Counted from the first letter of the stretch, positions 9,001 to 18,226 are shown. The stretch is 47,251 nt of DNA from Caldilineaceae bacterium (GCA_014879855.1 JACSRH010000267.1:1-47251), one strand, 5' to 3'. A program made the numbers and translations. The notes: a model not told the origin generated them from the sequence alone.

Positions 9001-9979
9001 TCCAATTGACGCCATCGGTCGAGGTGCGCGTCCATGCTGTTGCGGTGGCGCTCGCCGGAACGCTGGCGTCAAGGTCCAGACTCAGCCAGTTCACTGGCTG
9101 GCCCGCATCCTGCGGGCAGGAGATAAAGGAACCGCTCGGAGCATATTGCCCTGCACGCGCCCAATCGACGCGCAGCGGGCTGACGCCAGGATCAGCAGGC
9201 GTCTGGCTGTAAAGGAACGCGTACGTGTCAAGCGTGGCTACACCTGGCGTAGTGGCCTGTTGGACGCCGTCAACAAAGTAGCGCGTCTCAGCGTTGTCCC
9301 ACTCCACTCGATACACATGATATTGAGTCAGGTCAAGCGCAGGAAGATCAACGTTATACGCAGGATTGGGGCTGACGCCATCGCGCGCGCCGGCAAAGAT
9401 GGTGTTGTCCGGGCGGGTGATAAACAGGCGGAAGGCCGTGGCGTCGGTGGGCGCATTGGGATCCTGTGGCGCCAACTCTCGATAGAAACCCAGGTCATTC
9501 GGTCCGGAGGACACACCATTTATACGCGGCAAAGCGCGCGCCTCAAAGAAGCGCGGTTGCGTCGAAGCAAAGTTCATTTGTGAGCGTAGATACATGGCGT
9601 CAAGGGTGACGGCGCCATCCACAACCGTCACCGGCGCCGTGTACCAGGGGTTGGCGCTGCCCACCAGCCAGCGATTTGTATCCACTGCCGCGCCCGAGAA
9701 ATAGTCCTCCAGCGTGGCGGCAAGCCGCAACTCGCCGCCCAGCGCATCGCTGACGGTCAACGCTGTGTTCGTGGCGCAGACTGGCGTAAAATCGCCCACG
9801 CTGTCGTGGACGATGACGCCATTCTGCTGAGCGAGCGCCACTGGCGTGAACTTCGCCTGGCTCGCCAACAAGACAACAAGCACACCCACAATGAGTAAGA
9901 TGCTTATTGCCTGTCGGTTGGTCCGCAGATGGACGGCAGTCCATTTCTGCATCGATGAAAAGTCCAGGTAGGTTCCCAT
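6059..9979 (-). CDS. Giant surface protein: two GH16-like jelly-roll units plus two LamG domains with Thr/Pro linkers
   Basis: 1306 residues. A hydrophobic segment at about 24-50 is a signal or anchor. Two copies of a roughly 320-residue unit follow (about 55-375 and 450-770). Each has LEDYF-G-A-DT-RW, LTQYH-FRVEWD, a FVDGV/YIDGV block and then a second beta-rich module ending in the shared SPEVR sequence. The first part resembles the GH16/concanavalin fold, but the ExDxxE catalytic motif was not found, so binding is more likely than hydrolysis. Two LamG domains follow (about 830-1015 and 1090-1300; DDVRIS, DANTVDLWRFDE). Thr/Pro linkers separate all units. The start at 9979 is supported by GAAGGGG nine bases upstream. 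First gene of a five-gene operon. Probable long, stalk-like glycan-binding protein; the exact function is unknown. Confidence 0.9.
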   Translation of the reverse strand: MGTYLDFSSMQKWTAVHLRTNRQAISILLIVGVLVVLLASQAKFTPVALAQQNGVIVHDSVGDFTPVCATNTALTVSDALGGELRLAATLEDYFSGAAVDTNRWLVGSANPWYTAPVTVVDGAVTLDAMYLRSQMNFASTQPRFFEARALPRINGVSSGPNDLGFYRELAPQDPNAPTDATAFRLFITRPDNTIFAGARDGVSPNPAYNVDLPALDLTQYHVYRVEWDNAETRYFVDGVQQATTPGVATLDTYAFLYSQTPADPGVSPLRVDWARAGQYAPSGSFISCPQDAGQPVNWLSLDLDASVPASATATAWTRTSTDGVNWTEWAQTAGAAVTSPAGQYLQYRLDFATTNVMQSPEVRSVTLQNAPVGAPVNTPTATPVNTEIPTNTPTIPADTATPTSPATNTPVNTLTNTPTNTPTNTPTNTPTNTPTNTPTNTPFAPPTSTPTNTPASGFVPVGAAGVVQTTANDFSAPCAALSSASVSDAGGGEVRLQPTLEDYFNGTAIDTGRWFINYANTWYTIPPTIANGVVTLDGSLLRSQLNFQPYQPRFIEVRALLRVNGANAGWPDIGFYRDQTPFYYDITSTYPPDSSVRIFVTRDVNTTFLRGRDGDETTPLINIDIPPYDLTQYHVFRVEWDADSADFYIDGVFQGAIAGAPTLNTWAFIYHQTPTTYGVSPMNVDWARVGQYPATGSYTSCVYDAGQAAPWGTLVMDADAPAATGVVALTRTSPDGANWSGWAPVSGTAINSPAARYFQYRLDLSTTNVMQSPEVRAVSVQFAGPTPTPTNTPLPTNTPTPGPSPTPLPPTATFTPTPIPPTPTAMPTVMPGANSALQFDGVNDFLSAGASAGGGPLTVEMWLRPGAANETGIVLLAGNDDSGYSFEMENGRIIFWVRTNEGWQAISHPTVLPAGVWHHVAATYNAGVLRTFVNGQASGAGAVGATLTQGPLVQMGAFSGYPAFAGALDDVRISNIVRYTATFALPTAPHGVDANTVDLWRFDEAAGQLAADAAGAPNTATLGASNQVEATDPAWTAGYPFPNLGPTATPTTAPLPTNTPLPTNTALPTNTPLPTNTPTPGPSPTPTNTPTTTPTPGANSALTFDGVNDFVAAARSVSTSRFTVEAWVRPAAANSSGILLAEADDYNGWSLELDAGRPILWLSTDAGWQGVFYPAALPAGQWAHVTAIYDNGAVRLFVNGISSTPATVGATLRIAAGGLRMGGLPGYSYFGGSLDDVRISASVRYTANFAPPAILPAPDANTLAQWAFNEGSGQSVADGSSNGRTGTLGASTAAGADDPVWGAANR
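6703..6835. repeat. Low-complexity Thr/Pro-coding repeat in the linker before the last LamG domain
   Basis: Imperfect 18-21 base units of the type gtgttcgtgggcagcggc (plus strand) encode LPTNTPLPTNTA-like linker on the minus strand. It is a coding simple repeat, not an independent element. Confidence 0.75.
8656..8765. repeat. 12-bp tandem repeat (about 9 copies) encoding TNTP linker
   Basis: Units of cggcgtattcgt (plus strand) run head to tail and then drift to cggtgtatttgt. On the coding strand each unit gives Thr-Asn-Thr-Pro. The first copies are identical, then a block with a shared third-position change follows, as expected for stepwise duplication. The period is a multiple of three, so copy-number change keeps the frame. 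Confidence 0.9.
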
Positions 9980-10156
9980 GTGCTCATTCCCCTTCAGGCA
10001 GTGTGCACAAGAAAATCACCCCGTCTCACCTGCATTCTCTGCGATGTTCCTTATCGACGCCCGACCCGATCCAGGGGGTTGTTCGACTTTAGAATAACAA
10101 CAGCGGCATGAGACCAAGTCGCTTCCTTGTACGTCGTAATCTTGTCAATCGGTTGC

Positions 10157-10202
10157 AGCATATCACACCTGTTGCTAGAAAATCGCTTACAGCTTGCTGA
10201 CA
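10157..10202 (-). promoter_or_regulatory. Shared operator/promoter, copy 1 (upstream of the LamG operon)
   Basis: Read on the minus strand: TGTCAGC (10202-10196), a 4-base spacer, TGTAAGC (10191-10185), 22 bases, then TATGCT (10162-10157) as -10. No -35 hexamer is visible at the right distance, which suggests an activator-dependent promoter. The same arrangement occurs at 25163-25208, about 29268-29312 and 39239-39283. Predicted leader to the ATG at 9979 is about 170 bases. The rest of the 335-base gap (9980-10314) holds a short inverted repeat GTTGTT/AACAAC around 10080-10105 and a weak GC hairpin next to the stop of the ligase gene; no gene was seen. Confidence 0.65.
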
Positions 10203-10314
10203 TGCCCCATTTATTTTGGGCGCGCATGGTCGCTGCTTACTCTGACTAGTTTTATAAGGCGATTTCCTTTGCGAACCCGCTTGTGGGTGCGCGCGAAACG
10301 CGTCTGCTTGCGCG

Positions 10315-11661
10315 CTAGCGACGCACCCGCTTGTACCGGGCGTTGAACTGTTCGGCGTCGACGATCTCCACCTTGACGGGCGCTTTATACGATGCCAATC
10401 GCTCGCGGCAGAAGGCGCGCATCCGCTGACGAAATGCCGATGCCGGCTCCGGCTCCATCAGGTTCACGCGCGCCGTCACAATATTACCGGTGATTGGATG
10501 CGGCTCACCGAGCACAACGGCATCGGCGACATTGTCCATCTGCAACAAGACGCTCTCCACCTCAGCCGGGTAAACCTTCTGCCCACCGACGTTGATGATC
10601 TCGCTCTTACGCCCCAGGATGCGGATATATTCGCCATCCACTTCGACCATATCGTTGGTGTTGAACCAGCCCTCCGCGTCGAAGGGACTGGGCGCATTGA
10701 GATAGCCAAGCATGGCCGAATGCGCCTTGATCCACAGGATGCCGTCGACAATTTTGGTCTCGAAGCCTTCGCCACCCACCTTCACCCATAGCGAGCCGGA
10801 ATCCTTCGATTTGGAGCGCAGAATGCCCAATTCCGAAAGCCCGTAGGTCTGCTGAAGTTTGATAGCGGGGAAAAGCGCGTGCATACGCGTCAGCGTGCTT
10901 GCCGGCATGACTTCGGTGCCGTAGGTGATCAGCTTGAGCGAGGAAAGGTCGTAGCGTTCGTACGCGTGTGACATCAACAGCAGATTCACAAAGGTTGGCG
11001 AGGTCGGCAGCATCTCCGCTTTGTGCATCGCGACGGCGCGGCAGACGATCTCCGGGTCGCGCTCCTGAATCGAAATGACGACGCCGCCGTTGGAGAGCGT
11101 GTACAGCAGCGTGTTGATGCCGCCGATGTGGTCGAGCAGCAAGAAGGTGATCGTGCGCATCTGCTGGCGCGTCACCTTGAATTTATCCAGCAGATGGGTG
11201 AAGTTGTGGAGCGCGGCTTTGCTCTTGCCGGTCGAGCCGGACGAAAAAAGCACCAGCCCCGGATCGCCGGTCTGACGAAGCGCCTCGATCAGTGGACTGT
11301 CGGCGCGGCGCGGCGTGCGTGTGAATGTCCAGCGGTCATGCTCGTCCACGCTGATGATCGACTCGACCTGTGCAACCTCCAGAAACTCCTCACGGTGCGC
11401 CTCCGCGGCCTTGGTGAGCGGCACGACAATGGCGCCGCGGTCGATCAGCGCCAGCAGCAGCGACACAGTGGCAGGCGAATAGTCGCCGTCCAATGTCACC
11501 ATTTCTCCCGGCGCAATCTGATGCTCGTCAAGAAATGCACGCCAGAAGGAGACGCGTTCCAGGATCTCGCCATAGGTGGTCGCGCGGTCGCGCCAGATCA
11601 GACAGGGTTGCGCCGACCAAGCGGCCATGCGGCTAGTCAGCCACTGAATATGCTGGTGCAT
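10315..11661 (-). CDS. AMP-dependent acyl-activating enzyme (acyl-CoA/ACP synthetase-like)
   Basis: 448 residues, somewhat shorter than typical ANL-superfamily ligases (about 500-550). The core motifs are present: P-loop LFSSGSTGKSK (A3), QTYGLSE (A5), GWFNTNDMVEVDG (A7), GRKSEIINVGGQKVYPAEVE (A8), and a C-terminal Lys in ARYKRVRR at the position of the catalytic A10 lysine. It would adenylate a carboxylic acid and load it onto a thiol. The start at 11661 has GAGGAGG upstream and overlaps the end of the membrane protein gene by 29 bases, so coupling is likely. With the ACP and the SDR reductase encoded just upstream in the same unit, a role in making a carrier-bound acyl group is the obvious reading. 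The substrate acid cannot be told from sequence. Confidence 0.88.
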   Translation of the reverse strand: MHQHIQWLTSRMAAWSAQPCLIWRDRATTYGEILERVSFWRAFLDEHQIAPGEMVTLDGDYSPATVSLLLALIDRGAIVVPLTKAAEAHREEFLEVAQVESIISVDEHDRWTFTRTPRRADSPLIEALRQTGDPGLVLFSSGSTGKSKAALHNFTHLLDKFKVTRQQMRTITFLLLDHIGGINTLLYTLSNGGVVISIQERDPEIVCRAVAMHKAEMLPTSPTFVNLLLMSHAYERYDLSSLKLITYGTEVMPASTLTRMHALFPAIKLQQTYGLSELGILRSKSKDSGSLWVKVGGEGFETKIVDGILWIKAHSAMLGYLNAPSPFDAEGWFNTNDMVEVDGEYIRILGRKSEIINVGGQKVYPAEVESVLLQMDNVADAVVLGEPHPITGNIVTARVNLMEPEPASAFRQRMRAFCRERLASYKAPVKVEIVDAEQFNARYKRVRR

Positions 11662-14062
11662 AAGCCTCCTCGATGCGAGTTTGGGAAAGCGCCGGCGCCA
11701 CTAAAGCCGCTACTCCGTAAAACAACGCCGCAGCCGCCAGCGAGACTGTAAAGTTCGCTGCCATGCTCAGAATAATGACGGCGGTGGAGCCAAGCACGGA
11801 AAAAACGCCATTCATCCCCCACGCCCACGGTACAAGCTGAGGCGCCTGCAAACCGACTTCGCGAATGCCGGTCGGAAAAGGCATCCCCATGAAGAATGCC
11901 AGCGGTGCAATCAAGAGCACGCTGACTGCCACGCGCGCCACGTCCGGCAACCCCAGCAATGCCAAGAAAATGGGCGGCAGCGCAAACACGTACAGCAGAA
12001 TCAACGCTGAAACCACCAGAATCATTAGTGACAGTCGCGTCTGCACCCGAAACCAACGCTGCCCCGCTAAACTGCCACACGCGGAAAACGCCAACATGCT
12101 GAAAATTGTCGTTGTGATCGCAAACGTTGGATAGCCAATGAAAAGCGTGAACCGTTGGATCAGCACGATCTGCACAAACATATAGGCCAACCCCAACGCG
12201 CTGAAATAGGTCAACATCTTGCCAGCGTTGGGCGTGGTCAAGCCGGCGCGCTGATTGCGCCACAAAGGGAAGACCACAAACACGACTGTTGCCAGCAGCG
12301 TGAACCCAAGCATCGCCAGCAGGATGATATTGCCCATCGGCACGCGTGCGCTCAAGTTGCCGCTGCGCGCCCCACCCTCCAGCAGGCGATCCCACTTGAA
12401 GTAGCTATAGTAGAACGGGTGATCGTCTGTGACCGGATAGATGTTGAACGGATAATTCTGTTCAAACGCACGCGGGTCTGCGGTGGTGAGATAGGCTGCA
12501 TAGGCAGTGTCGCGCACCGTAAATGGCTCATGTAAAATTTCGAAGTCGTTGTCTGACACCCATTGCTGCAGCCGCTCGATCTGCGCCATGGTGAAGGGAG
12601 ACGGCGAAACCAGCAGGTTAATGGCTGTGTTTGTGTCGTTTTCCACCACGACGATGTGCGCGGCCGGGTCGGCAACTCCGCGCTTGCGCAGCGCTTCCGC
12701 AGCCAACCCCACCAGCCGCAGCGTTTCGATCGGCGGGTCAGTGGCCGCGCGCGTCCAGGAAAAAACCCCTTGCGGGGTCAGTCGATTCAGCGCAAGCTCA
12801 AACGCCTCGACCGTGTAAAGGTAGGACTCGGAGAGCACATACGCACCGGTGTTCAGCGCCGCGATATTGTCCAACCCAATCCCCTGGATAACATCGAAGC
12901 GTTCGTCCGTGCTGGTGAGGAAACTGCGCCCCTCAGCCGTCAACACGTCCGTAACGCCCGACGCCAGGTTGCCGGTGAACTCAGCATACCGCTTGGTCAC
13001 CAGGTCGATCATATCCGAATTAAGATCGATCGCCACGATGCGGCGTGCGTCGTAAAGGCGCGCCAGCAGAATGTCGATGCCGCCGCCAACACCAACCAGC
13101 AAGGTGGCCGGCGCTTCTTCGCTGAGAATATAGGGTGCGCTGATAATGGCGTGGCGGAGAAAATCAAAGCGGTTAAGATCGCCGTCAAATTCGTACAACC
13201 CCGTCATCGAGGTGCCATCGAGCGTGACAAAGTTGAGTGCATACTCTTCCCCTGCCAACGCCGCGCCCACATAGCGCCGGCTGATGCCGCCGACGATCAT
13301 CGGCTCTTCCACCACTGTCTTGGGCGTGACATCGACGCGGCCTACCGGGTTCCAGCGCGTGTATTCGGGCTGGATGGCGTTGCTCTTCTCCAGGGCAAAG
13401 TGCAGCGGCTTGGACTCCGGCGTTGGCAAGTAGATGGGTTGAATAACAGAAAAGAGCAGCAAGGCGCTTTGACCGATCATCACCATTGGCGCGGCCCACC
13501 GCCAGCGCGCCTGAACGCCAAACAGCAGAGCAGCTACAGCCGCCAGCAATGCCACCAGGATGATAGCGCTCGGCGCGCTCAGCGCATGCACCACCCAGAT
13601 AACGCCCAGCGTGCTGACGCCGGCGCCGAGCAAGTCCGCAAAATAGAGGCGATGGGCGTAATAAGACCAGACGCTGAACGCGCCGGCGACAACCATGCCG
13701 CCGAGCATAAAGGTTGCAAAAAGACCAGCAAAATAAATCGCCAGGCCAACCAACGTCCACAACACATCATCGAAGCGCAGCGGGTCGAAATGCACAAACA
13801 CGATGATCGCCAGCATTGCCAGCGTGCTCAGGCTGAAGGCCAGCGCCAATGGGCCGAGCCGTCGTTTGATCACATCATGCCGCCAGCGCCGCACAGCCAG
13901 AAAAACGCCAGCCGCGCCACCGCCCAATAACGCCACCCCGACGATTAAGTAAGTGAAATGATGCCAGATCATGATCGAAAAAATGCGTGTAAATATTACT
14001 TGCAGCGCCAATATACTTGCCGAAACAAGCGCCACCCCCAGATAAACACGGAATCGATTCAC
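11633..14062 (-). CDS. Membrane-embedded spermidine synthase-like protein
   Basis: 809 residues with three parts: an N-terminal membrane block (about 6-7 helices, residues 1-215), a soluble Rossmann domain of the spermidine synthase/class I methyltransferase type (about 235-560) and a second membrane block (about 575-800). The nucleotide-binding signature is LLVGVGGGIDILLARLYDARRIVAIDLN, with VLTAEGRSFL and FDVIQGIGLD following as in spermidine synthases; I do not see the full polyamine synthase active-site set (GGGDG is replaced by GVGGG). GTG start at 14062 has GAGGAAAG upstream. It lies between the SDR and ligase genes in one unit. Proteins of this fused type are common and mostly uncharacterised; transfer of an aminopropyl or methyl group at the membrane is inference. 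Confidence 0.85.
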   Translation of the reverse strand: MNRFRVYLGVALVSASILALQVIFTRIFSIMIWHHFTYLIVGVALLGGGAAGVFLAVRRWRHDVIKRRLGPLALAFSLSTLAMLAIIVFVHFDPLRFDDVLWTLVGLAIYFAGLFATFMLGGMVVAGAFSVWSYYAHRLYFADLLGAGVSTLGVIWVVHALSAPSAIILVALLAAVAALLFGVQARWRWAAPMVMIGQSALLLFSVIQPIYLPTPESKPLHFALEKSNAIQPEYTRWNPVGRVDVTPKTVVEEPMIVGGISRRYVGAALAGEEYALNFVTLDGTSMTGLYEFDGDLNRFDFLRHAIISAPYILSEEAPATLLVGVGGGIDILLARLYDARRIVAIDLNSDMIDLVTKRYAEFTGNLASGVTDVLTAEGRSFLTSTDERFDVIQGIGLDNIAALNTGAYVLSESYLYTVEAFELALNRLTPQGVFSWTRAATDPPIETLRLVGLAAEALRKRGVADPAAHIVVVENDTNTAINLLVSPSPFTMAQIERLQQWVSDNDFEILHEPFTVRDTAYAAYLTTADPRAFEQNYPFNIYPVTDDHPFYYSYFKWDRLLEGGARSGNLSARVPMGNIILLAMLGFTLLATVVFVVFPLWRNQRAGLTTPNAGKMLTYFSALGLAYMFVQIVLIQRFTLFIGYPTFAITTTIFSMLAFSACGSLAGQRWFRVQTRLSLMILVVSALILLYVFALPPIFLALLGLPDVARVAVSVLLIAPLAFFMGMPFPTGIREVGLQAPQLVPWAWGMNGVFSVLGSTAVIILSMAANFTVSLAAAALFYGVAALVAPALSQTRIEEAYAPAYSVAD

Positions 14063-14096
14063 AAGACTTTCCTCTTTGCACCAGGCTGCTGGCGGG

Positions 14097-14794
<698 letters not shown>

Positions 14795-14798
<4 letters not shown>

Positions 14799-15118
14799 GC
14801 GCCTTGCTCGGCCACCAACTGCATCACGTAATCGGCGAGCGCGCTGATCGACAAGAATGGGCTGCGCGTCTGCGACATTGCCCGGTCGTCGGCCAACATG
14901 ATGACGATGTCGTAATCAGCCTCCAGCCGTTGTTCTGTCTCGACGATCAGCGTCACCAACCCCATCGAGTCGAGCACCGCTGACCGTCCGATCAAGCGCG
15001 TGTTTTCATCTAGCGCTGGCGTTTCTTCCGGGGCGACGCCTTCCAGCACATCCTGCAGCGCGGCAAGAATTATCTCGACGACCTGTTGGCGGCTTACTGC
15101 CTGTTGTGTAATTTCCAT
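14795..15118 (-). CDS. Acyl carrier protein-like protein
   Basis: 107 residues. It has the four-helix carrier layout and the attachment motif LDSMGLV (Ser about residue 71 would carry 4'-phosphopantetheine). It is longer than housekeeping AcpP (about 78), with an N-terminal extension and an insertion after the motif (residues about 55-85), so it is a specialised carrier. AGGA precedes the ATG. It is the first of four tightly packed genes (ACP, SDR, membrane spermidine synthase-like, acyl-activating enzyme). The set resembles small acyl-making cassettes found in polysaccharide loci. Confidence 0.85.
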
Positions 15119-15127
15119 AGGTGCATT

Positions 15128-15216
15128 CCTGTTTTCTTTTGTTCACACCAAGGCGCCAAAGACACAAAGGAAGCCTTGCCATTGCTTTTCTCCGCGTTCT
15201 CGCGCCTCTGCATGAG
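15128..15216. repeat. Intergenic dispersed-type repeat (ctctgcg / ggcgccaaag family)
   Basis: The 109-base gap between the GT39 gene and the ACP gene contains ttcacaccaaggcgccaaag followed by cttttctccgcgttctcgcgcctctgc. This composition matches a class of short intergenic repeats seen in many bacterial genomes, and a related stretch lies in the inverted repeat at 43755-43817. Family assignment is from memory of its look, not from a search. Confidence 0.4.
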
Positions 15217-15227
15217 ACTGCTGCTTG

Positions 15228-16841
15228 TCACTGGCGTTGATACAACTCATACTGCCCAAGCGATTCGACCAAGCGATACCCTTCAGCAGCCAGCCGTTCC
15301 TGCGGATAAACATCCACCCAACGTGAGAATTCGCCGACGAGAACATACTCGGGATCGAGCGCGGCAAAATCGTATAAGTCAGAGACCGTTGTCTCCCCCA
15401 GCCACTTCTGACGGACGGTGCGGTTCAGCAGCAACTGCGGCGGATAGTGGTAACGGTGATCGGTCAGAAAGCCCATGGGCGGCTCCCAGGTTTCGACCAG
15501 TGCGTCCAGCGGCGCCACAGCATTCATGACCTGCGCCATCTGCGCCGAGTCGTCGGGCGGCGCCGTGGCAATACGCAGCGCCAGCCGCACGCCCGGCGCC
15601 ACGATGATGGCAGCCAGCAACAGCAGCAGTGCCAGTCCGGCATAGCCGCGCACGCGCTGGCTGCGCTCCTTAGTCGCCTGCCAAAGCCGCCTACTATTGA
15701 AATTGGCGGTCAGGTTGGCGAAGGTCAGCGCCACGAAAAAGGTTGCAAAAGCCAGCCCGACAAAGGCATAGCGCAGCCAGCTTACCGACGCCACCACGTA
15801 CCACACCAGATTGATGATCACCAGCCCGTACAGAATCGCCAGTTGATAGCGGCGGTCTTGATTTGAAGCAGAGGATCGCATCTCGGCCATAACGCCGTGT
15901 GGTCGCACCAGCCAATAGAGGCTGTAGAGCAACGCCGGGAAAAGCATCCACAAAAAGCTTTTGGCGCTGAACAACTCCTCCAACGCACGGAGCATCAGAG
16001 TTTGAGAAAAAACCGCAGCAGCGCCCGCGCTGACCTCGCGGAGCGTCGCCAGATTTTCGCTGATCGTCGCGGGTCCCAAGTAGATCAGGGAAAAGATCTG
16101 CCACGCGCCAAAGATCAGGCCGGTCACGATGCCTGGAATCAGGAACATGCGCTGCGGCAACTTAAAGAAGATCAGGTTCAACCCCCAGGCCAGCAGCAAC
16201 GCGCTGCCCAGCACCAACAGATATTGATACTTGGTGACAACGCTCAAGCCCAACAGCAGACCGGCCAGCGCCAACTCCCACCAACGGGCGCGGCGCCAGC
16301 GCACAAACCAGAGCAAAAAGCCCGCGGCCATGAAGGCCAAGCCCGGGACTTCGCCCAGCACCTGCCGGCCAAACTCCACCATGTCGATGGCGGGCGAGGT
16401 GAGCAGCAGCGCAGCTACGATCCACGCCGCGCGCACGCCCAGCAAATGCCGCGCCAGCAATCCCATCAACACAAGCGCAATCGCCAGATAGGCAACCATC
16501 ACCAAGCGAGCCTGCAACAGCCCGATGCCAGTCACCTGGAACATGCCGGCTATCGGCAGCATCACCGTCGGGCCGACGCCGATCGTCGGCCCAAAGTGGC
16601 GCAACCCCTCGCTGCTGTAATCGGCGTAGACGCCCATCGTCACCAGCGCCTTGGGCACGTGCAGGTGCGAGCCTTCGTCAAACCAGGTTTTAGGGTAGTC
16701 GGTAAGGTTATAGAAAAAGAAAAAAAGCAGGATCAGCCCGACGCCCAGGGCAGTGGCCACTTTAAGCCAGCCAGCTGATCTCCCTGATGCGTCCAACAGT
16801 TGAGCTGTCGTCGATGTTGTTGATGCTGTCGATGTCGCCAT
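15228..16841 (-). CDS. GT39-family membrane glycosyltransferase (ArnT/PMT-like)
   Basis: 537 residues from ATG 16841, which has AGGA five bases upstream; an in-frame TTG at 16883 overlapping the previous stop is an alternative. About 10-12 hydrophobic segments are present. The first extracytoplasmic loop has TWFDEGSHLH, with the Asp-Glu pair typical of GT-C enzymes of the ArnT/PMT type. A soluble C-terminal portion follows (about 455-537). Such enzymes move a sugar from a polyprenyl-phosphate donor to a lipid, protein or glycan on the outer face. A DPM1-like GT2 (19804-20607) and a small EmrE-like protein (19329-19745) in the same unit could make and flip that donor. Confidence 0.88.
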   Translation of the reverse strand: MATSTASTTSTTAQLLDASGRSAGWLKVATALGVGLILLFFFFYNLTDYPKTWFDEGSHLHVPKALVTMGVYADYSSEGLRHFGPTIGVGPTVMLPIAGMFQVTGIGLLQARLVMVAYLAIALVLMGLLARHLLGVRAAWIVAALLLTSPAIDMVEFGRQVLGEVPGLAFMAAGFLLWFVRWRRARWWELALAGLLLGLSVVTKYQYLLVLGSALLLAWGLNLIFFKLPQRMFLIPGIVTGLIFGAWQIFSLIYLGPATISENLATLREVSAGAAAVFSQTLMLRALEELFSAKSFLWMLFPALLYSLYWLVRPHGVMAEMRSSASNQDRRYQLAILYGLVIINLVWYVVASVSWLRYAFVGLAFATFFVALTFANLTANFNSRRLWQATKERSQRVRGYAGLALLLLLAAIIVAPGVRLALRIATAPPDDSAQMAQVMNAVAPLDALVETWEPPMGFLTDHRYHYPPQLLLNRTVRQKWLGETTVSDLYDFAALDPEYVLVGEFSRWVDVYPQERLAAEGYRLVESLGQYELYQRQ

Positions 16842-16879
16842 AATGTCCTGTTTCCTATCCACGTTTTGCGCCAACGATT

Positions 16880-18226
16880 TCAAGCCGCCATTGCCACAGG
16901 CATTGCCAGCGCGCGCTGAATCGACGCCGCTGCATCATGTCCATGCCGGCTGACCGATTCGCCATTCGTCAACGCTGGATAGATCTGCGCTGTCGTCACC
17001 AGAAAGAGCGAGCGCACTGGCGTTTCCACGGCAGGAATGAGGTGAACCGAGTTCAGACCGTGCAATGGTTCGACGTAGCGTTCGCGATGCACCAGGAAAT
17101 AGCGCACCGCTGCATCGTCAAACTCTGGGAACATGGCATGTAGATTCTCCATCCACATCGACCTGATCTCTGCATCGGATTTAGCGCTCAACGTGCTGCC
17201 CGGCGCGGTGTACTTGGGCAGATAAACCAGATGGTGTCCACCCACAAGCAACGGGTCGATATAGCTGGTCGTTTCGATGACGCCTGTAAAGGGAATGCGC
17301 TCGTCAGTGATGTTCAGCGTCCAGTAGCCGGTCAGCGGACGATCCAGCACCAGCAGCGGGCAAACGATGCCGAGATAGTCGGTCTTGCTCAGAAACTCGT
17401 GATATTCCGGCGCGGCGTCCGGGATCAACCGTTTGAAGATCGGCACTTGCGATGTCACCGCGACCGCGTCAAAGGTGTGCACGCCATCGGCCAGCCGCAC
17501 GCCGGTCGCGCGGCCGCCTTCGATGCAGACTTCCTGCACCGGCGTCGAAAGGTGAATGCGCCCACCCGCGGCTTCGATCCGCTCCGCCATCGCCTTGATC
17601 AGCGTGATATAGCCGCCGATGATGTGGCCGGCGCCTTCTTTCTGGCTGGCGCCCTGTCGCGTCGACTTGACGCGCACGAGCCGCGACCAAATCCACGTGG
17701 CGGGCACGTTGCGAAAGTCGCCGTCGAATTTGGCCGCCAACATCGGGCGCCAGATATTCTGATAGGTGTTCTTGCCACCCAGCCGGATCAACCACTCTTC
17801 GACGCTGACGCCCTCCAGCTCCTGCCAGTCGCGCACACGTTGTGCAGCCAAGACGGTGATGCCCAGGCGCAAGCGGTCGATCCAGCCGAGCGGCGGGAAT
17901 TTGAGAAACTCGACGATGTTATTCATCGAGTAGATCGCATGGTTGTAGTAGAAGCCAGTGCGCGTCTCCTTGAAGCGCATCTGGTCGGCGATGCCAAGCT
18001 CCGTGCACAACGTATTCAGGTAGGCGTCGCTCGGCAAAATGGCGTGGTAGAAGCGGTCAACTTCCACGCCGTCGGGCAGCGTCAACGGTCCTGCCAGCCC
18101 ACCCAACGTGGCGGACGCCTCAAAAACCTCAACGGTCACCCCCGCGCGCGCAAGATAATAGGCCAGGGTGATCCCCATGATGCCGCCGCCAACAATTGCA
18201 GTCTTCAATAGCGTATCCTCATTCAC
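16880..18226 (-). CDS. FAD-dependent oxidoreductase (protoporphyrinogen oxidase/amine oxidase-like)
   Basis: 448 residues. The N-terminus has the dinucleotide fold IVGGGIMGITLAYYLARAG with the acidic VEVFEA at the end of strand 2 and the GGLAG motif of the amine oxidase/PPOX superfamily. The body (KEGAGHIIGGYITL) and the C-terminal FAD contact region (YPALTNGESVSRHG) fit the same group. GTG start at 18226 overlaps the wecB/wlbD-like stop by 8 bases. Members of this group are often found in polysaccharide clusters, where their substrate is usually unknown. No haem-pathway genes are nearby, so a role in tetrapyrrole synthesis is unlikely. Confidence 0.88.
   Translation of the reverse strand: MNEDTLLKTAIVGGGIMGITLAYYLARAGVTVEVFEASATLGGLAGPLTLPDGVEVDRFYHAILPSDAYLNTLCTELGIADQMRFKETRTGFYYNHAIYSMNNIVEFLKFPPLGWIDRLRLGITVLAAQRVRDWQELEGVSVEEWLIRLGGKNTYQNIWRPMLAAKFDGDFRNVPATWIWSRLVRVKSTRQGASQKEGAGHIIGGYITLIKAMAERIEAAGGRIHLSTPVQEVCIEGGRATGVRLADGVHTFDAVAVTSQVPIFKRLIPDAAPEYHEFLSKTDYLGIVCPLLVLDRPLTGYWTLNITDERIPFTGVIETTSYIDPLLVGGHHLVYLPKYTAPGSTLSAKSDAEIRSMWMENLHAMFPEFDDAAVRYFLVHRERYVEPLHGLNSVHLIPAVETPVRSLFLVTTAQIYPALTNGESVSRHGHDAAASIQRALAMPVAMAA

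Noticed and set aside
6059..9979. Active GH16 glycosidase
   Set aside because: The fold resemblance is reasonable but no ExDxxE motif was found in either copy.
10260..10314. Hairpin after the acyl-activating enzyme as an intrinsic terminator
   Set aside because: The GC-rich arms (gcgcgc) pair imperfectly and no T-run follows on the minus strand.
16880..18226. Assignment as protoporphyrinogen oxidase of haem synthesis
   Set aside because: Only the FAD superfamily is supported; all neighbours are glycan genes and no tetrapyrrole gene is near.
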